The notes under the pieces are model-generated. The model was not told the origin of the DNA. It did not search any database and was given only the letters and a program-made list of their open reading frames with translations. A stretch of DNA of 64,000 bases from Epichloe hybrida (taxonomy: Eukaryota > Ascomycota > Sordariomycetes > Hypocreales > Clavicipitaceae), in contig JAFEKR010000019.1 in NCBI GenBank assembly GCA_019022495.1, forward strand, positions 620,001 to 684,000. Direction: 5' to 3'. Position 1 is the stretch's first letter. Each line of letters starts with the position of its first letter. Both the position numbers and the translations under genes were made by a program. Positions 25,401 through 34,979 of this stretch are shown piece by piece.

Positions 25401-26180
25401 ACTAATAGGTAAATAAAGAGAATAAACTAAGTGCTTAAATATTACCTATAATATTTTATTAAAGAAAACTAATAGCTATAGCTAAAGCTACTCCTAATAG
25501 CTTAATTTATATATAATAATGCTACTAATAGAATAATAGGTTACTCCCCTAACTATGCTCTTATAGGCTATTTACCTAAGTTTTATCTAGCTCTTAAGGG
25601 TAAGAGTAAGGAAAGGGAGGTCCTAGAAGCTTATATGTATATCTAGAAGCTATATAAGGTTAGGGAGAAACTAGTATATAACTAGGCAAGAGCTACTAAA
25701 GCATAGGTAAAGTACTATAACTAATAACACTAGCTATTAACCTTAAAAAGAGGAGACTTAGTACTACTATTAGCAAAAAACATTAGACTTAAGGACGTAA
25801 AATAGAAGCTAATACCTAGATTTATTAGGCTGTTTTAGATACTTAATACTATAGGCAAATAAGCATACTAACTAGCATTACCTAATAAGTATAGTTAACT
25901 ATATAATGTGTTCTATATTAGCCTATTAGAGCTATAGAATTACTAGGAAGACACTATAGATAAGGAAATGCTAATACTAGACCTTAAGGATAAAGATAAT
26001 AAATTTAAAGTTAAAGAAGTTAAAGATTATAGGAAGACTTATAAAGGTAATAAATACCTAGTAAAATAGAAGGGTTAGCTAAGCAAATATAATTAATAAG
26101 TAGTAGTAGAAGATATAGAAGGTGCTTAACGTGTAATTTAAGTATTTTATTAAAGTAAAATAAGGAGGAAGCATAGTAAG
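22480..26180 (+). pseudogene. Gypsy C pol: protease, RT, RNase H, integrase, chromodomain
   Basis: Landmarks with stops read as Gln/Trp are as follows. RT (about 23090-23800) has KIAF...YKYLIIPFRLTN and YLDNILIF (family YVDDILIF, about 23573-23600). RNase H (about 24040-24420) includes QYLVAFQLRK and KHRLGKSNPMDILLRR. The integrase zinc-binding module (about 24880-25010) reads LQLHYNNLLVSYF...CQY. The integrase core (about 25120-25640) includes IIDQFTKYSIFLP and an ISNRGLVF segment. The post-core block has LKRGDLVLL and a YNVFYISLLE segment, and the chromodomain (about 26040-26160) has KYLVKQKGQ...VIQVFYQ. Every domain has stops or changed catalytic residues. This is the best-preserved gypsy reading frame in the window. 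Confidence 0.8.
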
Positions 26181-27486
26181 ACATAAGTAAGTTATAGGTA
26201 ATAAAGGATAAGGTAATTATAAAAAAGGCCTAGCCTTACTAGCTGCTATTACACTTTATTTAAAACCCTTATTAGACTATTTGCTAAATAATAAAAGAAA
26301 AGATCCCTATAAGAAGAGGAGTTTTAAGGGAAACCCTTCTATAGTTATGCTAATATGTAACAAAATAATGCTATTATAAAGGAAGTACTTACTACTACCC
26401 TTATCTTCCTAAACTACTACCTTTATTACTAGGAAAAACTAGTGCTTTACCACCCCCTAGGGCATAAATCCTAGGTTATAATAGCGTAATTATAAAGTTA
26501 TTTTTACCTTCTAGGTATTATAATATATAAGGTAGTTTAGCTATAAAAAGTTAGCAAATAAGTAGTAAAGGAGGGGAGTTAACTTACTATCCCTAGGATA
26601 AGGGTAGGAAATATAGTAACTAAGAGTTGCTAGCGCGAAATAATATACTAATTATACGCGGCTAAAGTAACTTACCTAAGGAGTAAGTAAAAGCATAGGA
26701 AATAAGTAGTAAAATATACCTAATAAACCTTAGCTACCTTAGTTAAGCTAAAAGAAATATAATAGGTAGTATTAGTGTGGTTAAACCCTAAAATAAGGTT
26801 TAAATAATAAGTGCTAAAATAGTAGTAAGTTACCTCTAAAAACATGTGGTCTTTAGAGTTATTAGGATCCTAATTACTTAGTATAGATATTAAAACTTTT
26901 ACCTAGTTAAGGATATTAAGAAGATTAAGGAAATCCCCTTATATTATAAGCATTGCCTAAGAGATATAGGTAATTAGGAACTAAAAACCTAAAGAGAATA
27001 ATATACTTACTATCTTATAAGTATTACTATGTTTTACATATTAGATATAGTGTTTTAAATATTTCCCTTTTGTAATAACACTTAAATTACTAGGGAATTA
27101 GCAGTTAATCTAGGGGATATTAGGCTTAGTTAAGGGATTCTTCTTATACTTTACGTAACTAGTGCGTAAATAATGTATATAAGAATACCCTTTTAAATAA
27201 ATATTAGGGATAATAATAATATTTTCCTTATTAGATTCTATAGTAATAATATAGCGAATAATAAAGGTAAAGTAATAGTAACTAATAATATAATAATATT
27301 TAAAGATAAAGATTACTATAGTTAAGGAAGGAAAGAGTGTGTAATATAATAGGGAGTCATAGGTAAATTTAAACTTAACTGCTAAATATTATTTATTATT
27401 ATTTTAATATAGCTATTACTTAGCGAATAGCTATATAGTCTCTAGTAAATGCTGTTTAGGAGCCTGGCTAAAAATAGGGGGGTAAT
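26181..27486. other. Gypsy C region between chromodomain and 3' LTR
   Basis: 1.3 kb without recognised domains. It ends in AAAATAGGGGGGTAATTA, a good polypurine tract candidate (27471-27486) for plus-strand priming. Longer than a usual gypsy 3' UTR; no open frame remains. Confidence 0.4.
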
Positions 27487-27684
27487 TATAAGGCTTACTT
27501 ATAACACCCGCGCGCTAGCGCACTAGGCGGGCGCACCCTACCCTAGGGCTAGGTCCACGTAACACTAGCAAGCTACTAGCTATAAGCTAGCAACTCGCAC
27601 GCATAACACACTTAGACCTAGCAAGCTTTAGTCAATATACGAGTGCCCCCATACCTCTTGCCTAGCTACCCCTTTGTTCTCACA
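27487..27684 (+). repeat. 3' LTR of gypsy C (198 bp)
   Basis: Starts TATAAGGCTT (RIP form of TGTGAGGCCC) and ends TTCTCACA. Mutation density falls from left to right: from about 27580 onwards CA and TG are intact. Same length as the 5' LTR. Confidence 0.8.
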
Positions 27685-27826
27685 ATTGAAGGTGTGCTGA
27701 ATTCCCTAATAGACCAAAAGATCCGCCAATGCTAGCCGTTGCTAACATTGCACCTTACAACTGGTTATAAGGCCTGTCACCTAGGGCCTCTCTTCGCGGG
27801 CCCCGTACACAGCGCCTCACACTTAA
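27685..27826. other. 142-bp unmutated segment between the C 3' LTR and the TSD
   Basis: Ordinary-composition sequence (contains GCCTCTCTTCGCGGGCCCCG) without counterpart after the 5' LTRs of B or C. It ends in CTCACA, the same six bases that end the LTR, and is followed at once by the CTTAA target duplication. It was therefore probably part of the integrated DNA, or was inserted with a 6-bp duplication. Confidence 0.6.
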
Positions 27827-28571
27827 GGACTTATATATAACCTAGCTAAAAAAGAGCTAGAGGTACTTAAGAAGTACTTAGTAAGTATATAAGAGAAAGG
27901 GTAAATTAGAAAATTAATAAGCCTAGCTAAAGCCTTAATTTTATTTATTTTAAAAAAATTAAGGCTTTATATAAATTATAAGGGCCTTAATAAGTTTACT
28001 ATTAAAAATAAGGCCTTTTTATTACTAATCTCTAAAATCCTTAATTAATTAGTAAGTATAAAGGGTTTTATATTACTAAATCTTTAAGAAGTATATTACT
28101 AGCTATATATTTATAGGGGTAATAAGTAAGAAATAGTATTTTATTGTTACTATAAGTACTTTAAATATCTTATAATACTATTTAGTTTAGTAAATATACT
28201 AGCTACTTTCTAGGAATATATTAATAATACTCTTAAGGGCCTTATAAATAAATTTTATATTATTTACCTTAATAATATTCTAATATATAGTAGTAACCCT
28301 ATAAGATATATAAAGTATATTAAGAGAGTACTAAAGTAACTTTATAATATAAACCTTTATGTTAACCTTAAAAAGTGCTAATTTTCTATTAGGTAAGTAA
28401 AATTCCTAGGTTTTATTATATTTAAAAAGGGTATTAAAATAAAACTATTATAAGTTAAAGCTATTATAACCTAGCTAATACCTTATAGTATATTTAATAT
28501 TTAATTATTCCTTAGGTTTATAAGGTTTTACTAATACTTTATAAAATAGTATAGTAAGGTAATAGTCTTAC
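27827..28571 (+). pseudogene. Gypsy F reverse transcriptase, degraded
   Basis: The frame read with stops as Gln resumes the F polyprotein: KELEVLKKYL, then LRLYINYKGLNKFTIKN (family LRxCVDYRxLNxxTxKN), a YYQLYIYRGNKQEIVF block and YLNNILIYS (family YVDDILIYS with Asp to Asn, about 28268-28294), then VKFLGFII. It ends at retroposon S2 and continues at 29339. Confidence 0.7.
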
Positions 28572-28587
28572 TAATAAACTATTTAAA

Positions 28588-29338
28588 CCCCTCCTAGGGA
28601 CGAGGTAAAACTGCTTAAATCATTATAAATCTCTATTTTTTAATACCTTTTCTAAATATCTAGCCTTTTTCTCTAGCTTTTTATTTCCTTTTTTCTTCAT
28701 ACTTTTCCTAAATTCCTTAATGTTTTCTTTTATTTTTTAGATTTCCCTTTATTTAGAATTTCCTTAGATCTTTAAATAGCTATTAGGTTCTATAGCCTAG
28801 TAGTTATAGCCCCTAGCTTGTAGTTACCCTTAGCTATACTATTTTCTAATTAGTTAGTTATTAATTAGTTAATTAGTAGCCCTTAATATACCTGTTAATT
28901 ATGCACGAATTAGAGTAAGGGCAAGTGAGAATATATTATGTTTTTTTTAGGTCTAAGTTTACCTTAAAGCTTTAAAGGATAAGTTATAAGATAAAAAAAA
29001 TATAAAGAAATAAAATAAATATAGTTATAAAGGAAAGAGAAATTATATTAATTTATGCTATAAGTAAAACTTAAATAAATTTAAGTTTAGCTATAGTTAT
29101 AAATTATAACTCTTACGTAATTATAGCTATAGAGTTTATTATAAACTTTATATTAACCTTTTAGCCCCTAAATTTATAGCTTAAAGCTTGTTCCTTTATT
29201 TATACTTTACCTCATTCTATAGTAATTATTAAATTTAGTTATTTATTATTATACTAGCTAAGTATTACTAGTAATTTTTTTGTTCCTTGAAAATTAGATG
29301 CATTAGCCACAGCCAATGACCCCAAAAAAATTAAAAAT
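28588..29338 (+). mobile_element. Short retroposon S2, apparently full length (751 bp)
   Basis: Flanked by the 16-bp duplication TAATAAACTATT(T/C)AAA (28572-28587 and 29339-29354). It starts CCCCTCCTAGGGACGAGG and ends CCCCAAAAAAATTAAAAAT. At about 28789-28835, TATAGCCTAGTAGTTATAGC resembles a tRNA D-arm/A box (TRGCNNAGYNGG), and S3 has TAGCCTAGTGG there. No B box could be recognised. No long open frame. A tRNA-related SINE or a non-autonomous LINE derivative is possible. Confidence 0.8.
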
Positions 29339-29780
29339 TAATAAACTATTCAAAAGGTATTTAGCTAGTAAAGTTTAAGCTAAAACCTAGTAAACTTATA
29401 GTATTTAAAGAACTTTAAAAGAAGTTTTAGAAGGTACTAATTCTAGTATACTTTAACTTACTTTATTTACTAAGAGTAAAAATAAATATATTTAGTTATA
29501 TAATTAAAGCTATACTTATAATATTAGTGCTAGGTAGCTAGCACCTAGTAACATATTTTTTAAGGAAGTTAACTTATTAAATTATAGTTATTATACACTA
29601 TTTAAATTATAAGTATTTAGCTATAAAGCTAAAGCTAACTAGTAAGTAAGTAATAGTATTAAATAAGCTTTATTTATTTAATTTTAGGATTAAATATTAA
29701 GTAAGTAAGTTAAATCCTACTAATACCTTATTAAGAAAAGTAAACTATATTAATAAGAAGTATAAAGTAAAGGCATTAAC
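29339..29780 (+). pseudogene. Gypsy F RNase H region, degraded
   Basis: After S2 the F frame continues with the post-RT and RNase H region: a QLAPSNIFFKEV-like stretch, then a YTLFKL-YLAIKLK segment (family ELLAIVxALxxWRHYL, about 29590-29640) and an LNPTNTLLRKVNY end (family DxLSRR, about 29710-29750). Catalytic residues cannot be read reliably. Confidence 0.5.
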
Positions 29781-30513
29781 CTTATAGTTACCTAGCTTTT
29801 TATTTAAATTTAAAAATACTAAGTAATAAAAGCATTATATAAGTAATAGTATAGTTATAAGCCTTAAGATTATATTACTTAGTATAGCTAATAGTTTATT
29901 ATATAAAGGCTATAAAGGCTATACTAGCCTTTAGAGTTTTAAAAAAATATAACTTAATTATATTATTAAGAAACCTAATAGTCTTATAAAGCTTATAAGT
30001 ATTATACTAACTAGGTTTATTAATTCTAAGTAATAAGGTTATACCTTATTTATAGTTTTTAATATTTTTATAAGTCTAGTAAGCCTATAAGTTAGGAGTC
30101 TAGCTAAGTTAGTAGTTAGTAAGTAATATAAGCGCCCCTTTAAAACATTACTTAGCTATAATTTAGCTATAAGTTTAAAAGTATACTATAAGCTAGCTAC
30201 TTATAGTAATATTATAGTAAGAATATAAGTAGTTTAGTAAACCTTTTCTAAGTTTATATATAATACTTATTTTATATATATAAAATTAAAGACTTTAATT
30301 TAAGTTATATTATTTTAAGTATAGTAAGGTAATAACTTTACTATAAGTCATAGGAAGTTACTTAAAAGTGTAGTAACCTAAAAGTATTATAAATATAGTT
30401 TATTAGGCCCTCTAAGCTATTAATATTTTAAAATAAAGTTTTTATTTTAGTTAGTATAAGAAAGGAGATTTTACTACTTACTTATAATAACCTAGTAGTA
30501 AGCTACTAGGGAG
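29781..30513. other. RIP-degraded sequence, unassigned
   Basis: Downstream of the F RNase H an integrase would be expected, but no HHCC or DDE-type segment was recognised. No open frame, and no repeat shared with another part of the window was noticed. Confidence 0.3.
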
Positions 30514-30710
30514 CAGAGTATTGCACTACAATATGTAGTGTAATGTAGTTTTTGTAGTGTAGTGTAGGTACTACACTATAAACTATATTATACTATAAAC
30601 TACACTAACTATAAGCTAAAAAAAACTATATTATATTACACTACAAATTTTTTTTTACTAACTACACTAACTATAAATACTACAAATATAGTGTTAGTAA
30701 AAATATTTAT
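30514..30710. repeat. Candidate hAT terminus with subterminal TGTAGTG repeats
   Basis: Contains CAGAGTATTGCACTACA followed by several TGTAGTG/CACTACA motifs in both orientations, able to form hairpins. hAT transposases bind such subterminal repeats. No partner terminus was found. Confidence 0.4.
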
Positions 30711-30860
30711 CTTAGCTTATAATAGCTTATAGTATCTTATAATAGCTCATAATAGCTCATAATAGCTTATAATAGCTTATAATAGCTTATAATAGCTTAT
30801 AATAGCTTATAATAGCTTATAATAGCTTATAGGAGCTTATAAGAGCTTATAATAGCTTAT
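30711..30860 (+). repeat. 10-bp minisatellite (AATAGCTTAT), about 15 units
   Basis: Tandem decamers from 30711 to 30860 with a few variants (AATAGCTCAT, AGGAGCTTAT, AAGAGCTTAT). Lies between the candidate hAT terminus and retroposon S3. Confidence 0.9.
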
Positions 30861-30886
30861 ATATATTTTACTTATATTACTTATAT

Positions 30887-31662
30887 TGATTTTAAATTTT
30901 TTTTGGGGTCATTGGCTTTGGCTAATGCATCTAATTTTCAAGGAACTAAAAAAATTACTAGCAATACCTAGCTAGTATAATAATTAATAACTAAATTTAA
31001 TAATTACTATAGAATTAAGTAAAATATAAATAAAGGAATAAGCTTTAAGCTATAAATTTAGGGGCTAAAAAGTTAATATAAAGTTTATAATAAACGTTAT
31101 AGCTATAATTATATAAGATATAGTTATAATTTATAACTATAGTTAAACTTAAATTTATTTAAGTTTTACTTATAGTATAAATTAACGTAATTCCCCTTTC
31201 TTTTATAACTATGTTTATTTTATCTTTTTATATCTCTTTTATTTTATAACTTATCCTTTAAAGCTCTAAGGTGAACTTAAACCTTAAAAAAAACATAACT
31301 TATTCTTAGTTATAGCTAATCTAATTTAAACTAATAAACGCACTACATAATTAATAGGTATATTAAGGGCTACTAATTAACTAATTAATAATTAACTAAT
31401 TAATTAATAGTATAGCTAAGGGTAACTAAAAGCTAAGGGCTATAACCACTAGGCTATAAAACCTAATAGCTATTTAAAAATATAAGGAAATTCTAAATAA
31501 AAAGGAAATTTAAAAGATAAAAAGAGATATTAAGGAATTTAGAAAAAGTAAGAAAAAGAAAGGAAATAAAAAGCTAGAGAAAAAGGATAGATATTTGGAA
31601 AAGGTGTTAAAAAATAGAGATTTATAATAATTCAAGTAGTTTAACCTCGTGCCTAGGAGGGG
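30887..31662 (-). mobile_element. Short retroposon S3, full length (776 bp), minus strand
   Basis: Inverted relative of S2 with the same two ends: TTGATTTTAAATTTTTTTTG at the left (3' end) and CCTAGGAGGGG at the right (5' end). Flanked by AT(T/A)ACTTATAT (30876-30886 and 31663-31673). The A-box-like TAGCCTAGTGG reads on the minus strand at about 31440-31465. More mutated than S5. Confidence 0.8.
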
Positions 31663-31735
31663 ATAACTTATATATAAATATAAGTAAGTATAAGGAAATT
31701 ACTATAAAAAAGTTATAGTTAGTATTTTAAGGTTT

Positions 31736-31897
<162 letters not shown>

Positions 31898-31969
31898 GTA
31901 ATAATAATAATAGTAATAATAGTAATAATAGTAAGAGTAGTAAGAGTAGTAAGAGTAATAAAAGTAATA

Positions 31970-32209
31970 AGAGTACTAGTTAGAGTAGTAAGAGTAATAA
32001 GAGTAGTAAAATTGATAATAACTTAATAACTACTTATTTAGTTAGAATCCTTAAGACTATTACTATTACTAGAGTTACTACTAATAGTAGTAGTCTTAGC
32101 TTTTTCCTTTCCTTTTGCCTAAGATTCAAACCTAGAGGTATTAGAATCTTCTAAATTATTAGATTCTTCAGAATCTAATACATTATATTTAAAAAAGGAA
32201 GCATATTCC
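31970..32209 (-). pseudogene. C-terminal tail of the hAT transposase (cut off by gypsy J)
   Basis: The minus frame from 32209 reads EYASFFKYNVLDSEESNN, then a Ser/Asn/Thr-rich tail. It would directly follow the hATC dimerisation domain that ends at 42763, since the two are joined in the empty site of gypsy J (TSD ATTCC). The tail runs into AAT-type repeats. Confidence 0.55.
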
Positions 32210-32406
32210 TATTACGTGCCAGAGCTAGACATGGCTTAAATAAGCCTAGATTCGGCTAACTAGCTAGAGGATTAATCTTCTTTAGATATCTTACATTACA
32301 CCTAATAGTAGCTTTACAAGTAAACTTAGAATGACTTATAACCCGTTAAATCTGTGAGCCCCTCTAATGGATTTAACCTAATATTATACAAAGCTTATAT
32401 ATAATA
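32210..32406 (+). repeat. 5' LTR of gypsy J (197 bp)
   Basis: Begins TATTACGTGCC (RIP form of TGTTACGTGC) and ends TATATATAATA (RIP form of TGCACGTAACA). Pairs with 42561-42757. Confidence 0.9.
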
Positions 32407-32949
32407 AGTAGTAGTAATTAGAGATTCTTTTGTTATATACTTCTAGTAATCTAGATATAAAACCTATATATCTAAAACTAACTATTTATAGCGTTAATAT
32501 AAAGAACTATAAAACACTTTCCTAGTTACTAAGAGTAAATTACGCCTTATTTACTAATTTTAGACTTTTAATAATATAAACCTAGATTTTAAATATTAGA
32601 AGTAAAAGCTTATTAGGATTAGTAACTAAAAAGACTTATATAAACTTATAAGATATGAATTTAATAATAGAATTATAAGAAGGTAGGAGTAGCTAATATC
32701 TTAAGAATTACTTATTTACTAAAACCTTATAGACTTATAAGCTATATACCTTACTTAGACTTAAGTTGGAGTCTATATCTCTAAGGCTAAATCTAAAGAA
32801 TTTCTTAATAATTCTAATAAACTAAAGAGTAATAAGGCTATAGGAAGATAATCTAAAAGTATTACTAGCCTTATAAATAATATTACTATTACTAAGACTA
32901 GGAAAAGTATAGAGAAAGGTAAAATTAATAAAGAAAAGGGAATTATATA

Positions 32950-34450
32950 CTATTCTAAAAATAATATTACTACTTAATATATAAAACCCCCTAATTCTTT
33001 AGTTAAGTTAAATCTAAAAAACCTATAACTAAAATCCTTAGGAAATATATTAAAACTAGGGGAATTATAAGTTAGGATAAATAAATATAATACTATAAGA
33101 TTATTATAAGAAATATTAGAATACTAATAGGCTATATAATAGTCTATATTAAATAAAATAGTAAATAAAATAGACTAGCTAGTAATAAAATTAATAACTA
33201 AAATTAGAAGTTTATAAAGTATTACTACCTTAGTAAGATTAACACTATTAGCGTAAAATACTATATAAGGGATTATATATTTACTAAGTAATTAGGGCTA
33301 ATATAATAGTTATTTAAATACTTAAATAAGGCTAGTAGTATAACTAATACTACTACTATTCTAGCATAGATTTATATAACTATAGTTAAATCCTTACTAG
33401 TTATAGTATCTAGTACTATACCCTCTAGACTAAGGATAGTATACTAACCCTAGGTATTAAGGTAGGATAAATCTAGTACTAGATTAGGATTAGTATAACT
33501 AGTAAATAGAAGTAGTAAAATAATATATAGATTTAATATAGAAAATTATAGATATTAGATACTTTAAGCCCTATAATAAACTAGAAAAAGCTAATACTAA
33601 TTTTATTATATATAATAGGAAATAAACTATCTTTTATAATATTAAATTATAGGTCTAGGTAGTTAAAGACTACTTATATTATACTAATCCTAGCTAATAA
33701 GACATTATCTAGAAAACCATCTAGATATTATTTTAAGGAGATATAATAGTATAGTATAGATAATACCTAGATATAAGTAAATAATTTACTATTTTTAATA
33801 AGATATTAATAGTATTTACTATAGTATAAAAGGAATTTAGTATTTATGTATAAGATATAATAGTATAGCTAAAGAAAGCGGAGTATACTAAAGAGAATAT
33901 TATTAAAGAAGTATTTTTTTATAAATTTATATTAAAGATTTTCTAATATATAAGAGTAAATAGTAAAATAACTAATTATTAGCTCTTACTATATTTATAC
34001 CTTAAGCTTTACCTAGGATTACGCTAGATATACCTAGAGCTAACTTAAAAGGATATAAAATTAGTATATATTACTATAGTAAATAATAAAAGATATAATT
34101 TATATAACTATTTATATAGTAAAGGTTAGGCTAAAAGTAAAAGAAGTAAAGGAAAGCTTAAGGTCTATTTTAATATAAATATATTTAATAGTAATTTAGA
34201 AGATAATAAAAATAAAATATAAGCTAATTAAAATAGGCTAATAAATATATAATTCCTACCTAGGAATTAATAGTACTAATAGGATAATAAGAATAAATAA
34301 GGGTCCCTAGGATTTTTCTAACCTAGACTATATTAGTAAAATTAACTTACTAAAGGATAGAACTAAAGGCCTTAGTAAAATAAAACTTAGGAGAATTAAG
34401 GGAAGTAATCTAGTTTTAACTAAAATTATTAAGAAAAGGTCTAAGATTAA
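32950..34450 (+). pseudogene. Gypsy J gag-like region
   Basis: The frame read with stops as Gln runs through a helical, charged capsid-like sequence (about 33080-34200) and a Gln/Asn/Lys-rich tail. No intact zinc knuckle could be identified. Position after the 5' LTR and before protease/RT supports gag. Stops throughout. Confidence 0.5.
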
Positions 34451-34979
34451 TAAGAGAAATAATATCTTTAAAACTAAGGATTATTAGATATAAGAGGTTA
34501 ATTCTAGTAGCCTAGGTATTATTAATATTAGAAGAAATTACTAAGTAAAGAAAAGGAGTATACTTATATTATAGTATATAATAATAATTCTGATATAAAA
34601 TAGTATAAAACCTATCTCTAGGAATATAATTACTATATAGCTAAGGAAGGAGAGGTCTCTAAGGAGAATAATATAGAATTTAGAGTATAGGAATCTAACT
34701 TTATTAAAACCTATTTTATAAAAAATAGTAGTAAAGAGATAAATATAGTAATTACTAAGATAAAGATAACTAAACTAAAATAACTTATACTAGGATAAGT
34801 AATTAAAGCTATTATAAGACCTTAAGAGGTTAAATATAATAAAAGGAGGGTAAATATATACTTAAAAATCCCTCTTAAATTTAATAATAAAGGTAAGAGT
34901 TATTAAATTTACCTTAATATAAGAATATTATTAATTTTAGTAAATAAGGTATAGTTATAATAGAATAGTTAAATATAAT

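Larger units (their letters stand above)
21102..27826 (+). mobile_element. Complete Ty3/gypsy chromovirus-type element C
   Basis: Two LTRs (21102-21299 and 27487-27684, 198 bp each) flank gag, protease, RT, RNase H, integrase and chromodomain in standard order on the plus strand. The target-site duplication CTTAA occurs at 21097-21101 and 27827-27831, that is, after an extra 142 bp that follows the 3' LTR. Both terminal regions are much less RIP-mutated than the interior. It is inserted between the pol N-terminus and RT of gypsy F, whose frame continues on both sides. Confidence 0.85.
18349..30513 (+). mobile_element. Ty3/gypsy element F with nested solo LTR, gypsy C and retroposon S2
   Basis: F starts with a family X LTR (18349-18615) inserted in the reverse transcriptase of B. 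Its gag-like and protease/pol N-terminal part occupies about 18616-21101, interrupted by a solo LTR. At 21102 gypsy C interrupts the segment just before RT (SKLLELGSYTYIIKLEKRKQLP). The frame resumes at 27827 with RT, is interrupted by retroposon S2 (28588-29338) and continues with RNase H to about 29760. No integrase or 3' LTR was recognised, so the right limit (about 30513, where a hAT-like terminus starts) is provisional. Confidence 0.65.

Noticed and set aside
21102..27684. Gypsy C ending at 27684 with ordinary TSD
   Set aside because: The five bases after 27684 (ATTGA) do not match the left flank CTTAA; the match occurs only after 27826.
28789..28870. Functional tRNA gene
   Set aside because: Only a D-arm/A-box resemblance; no cloverleaf, anticodon arm or B box can be built, and it lies inside a retroposon.
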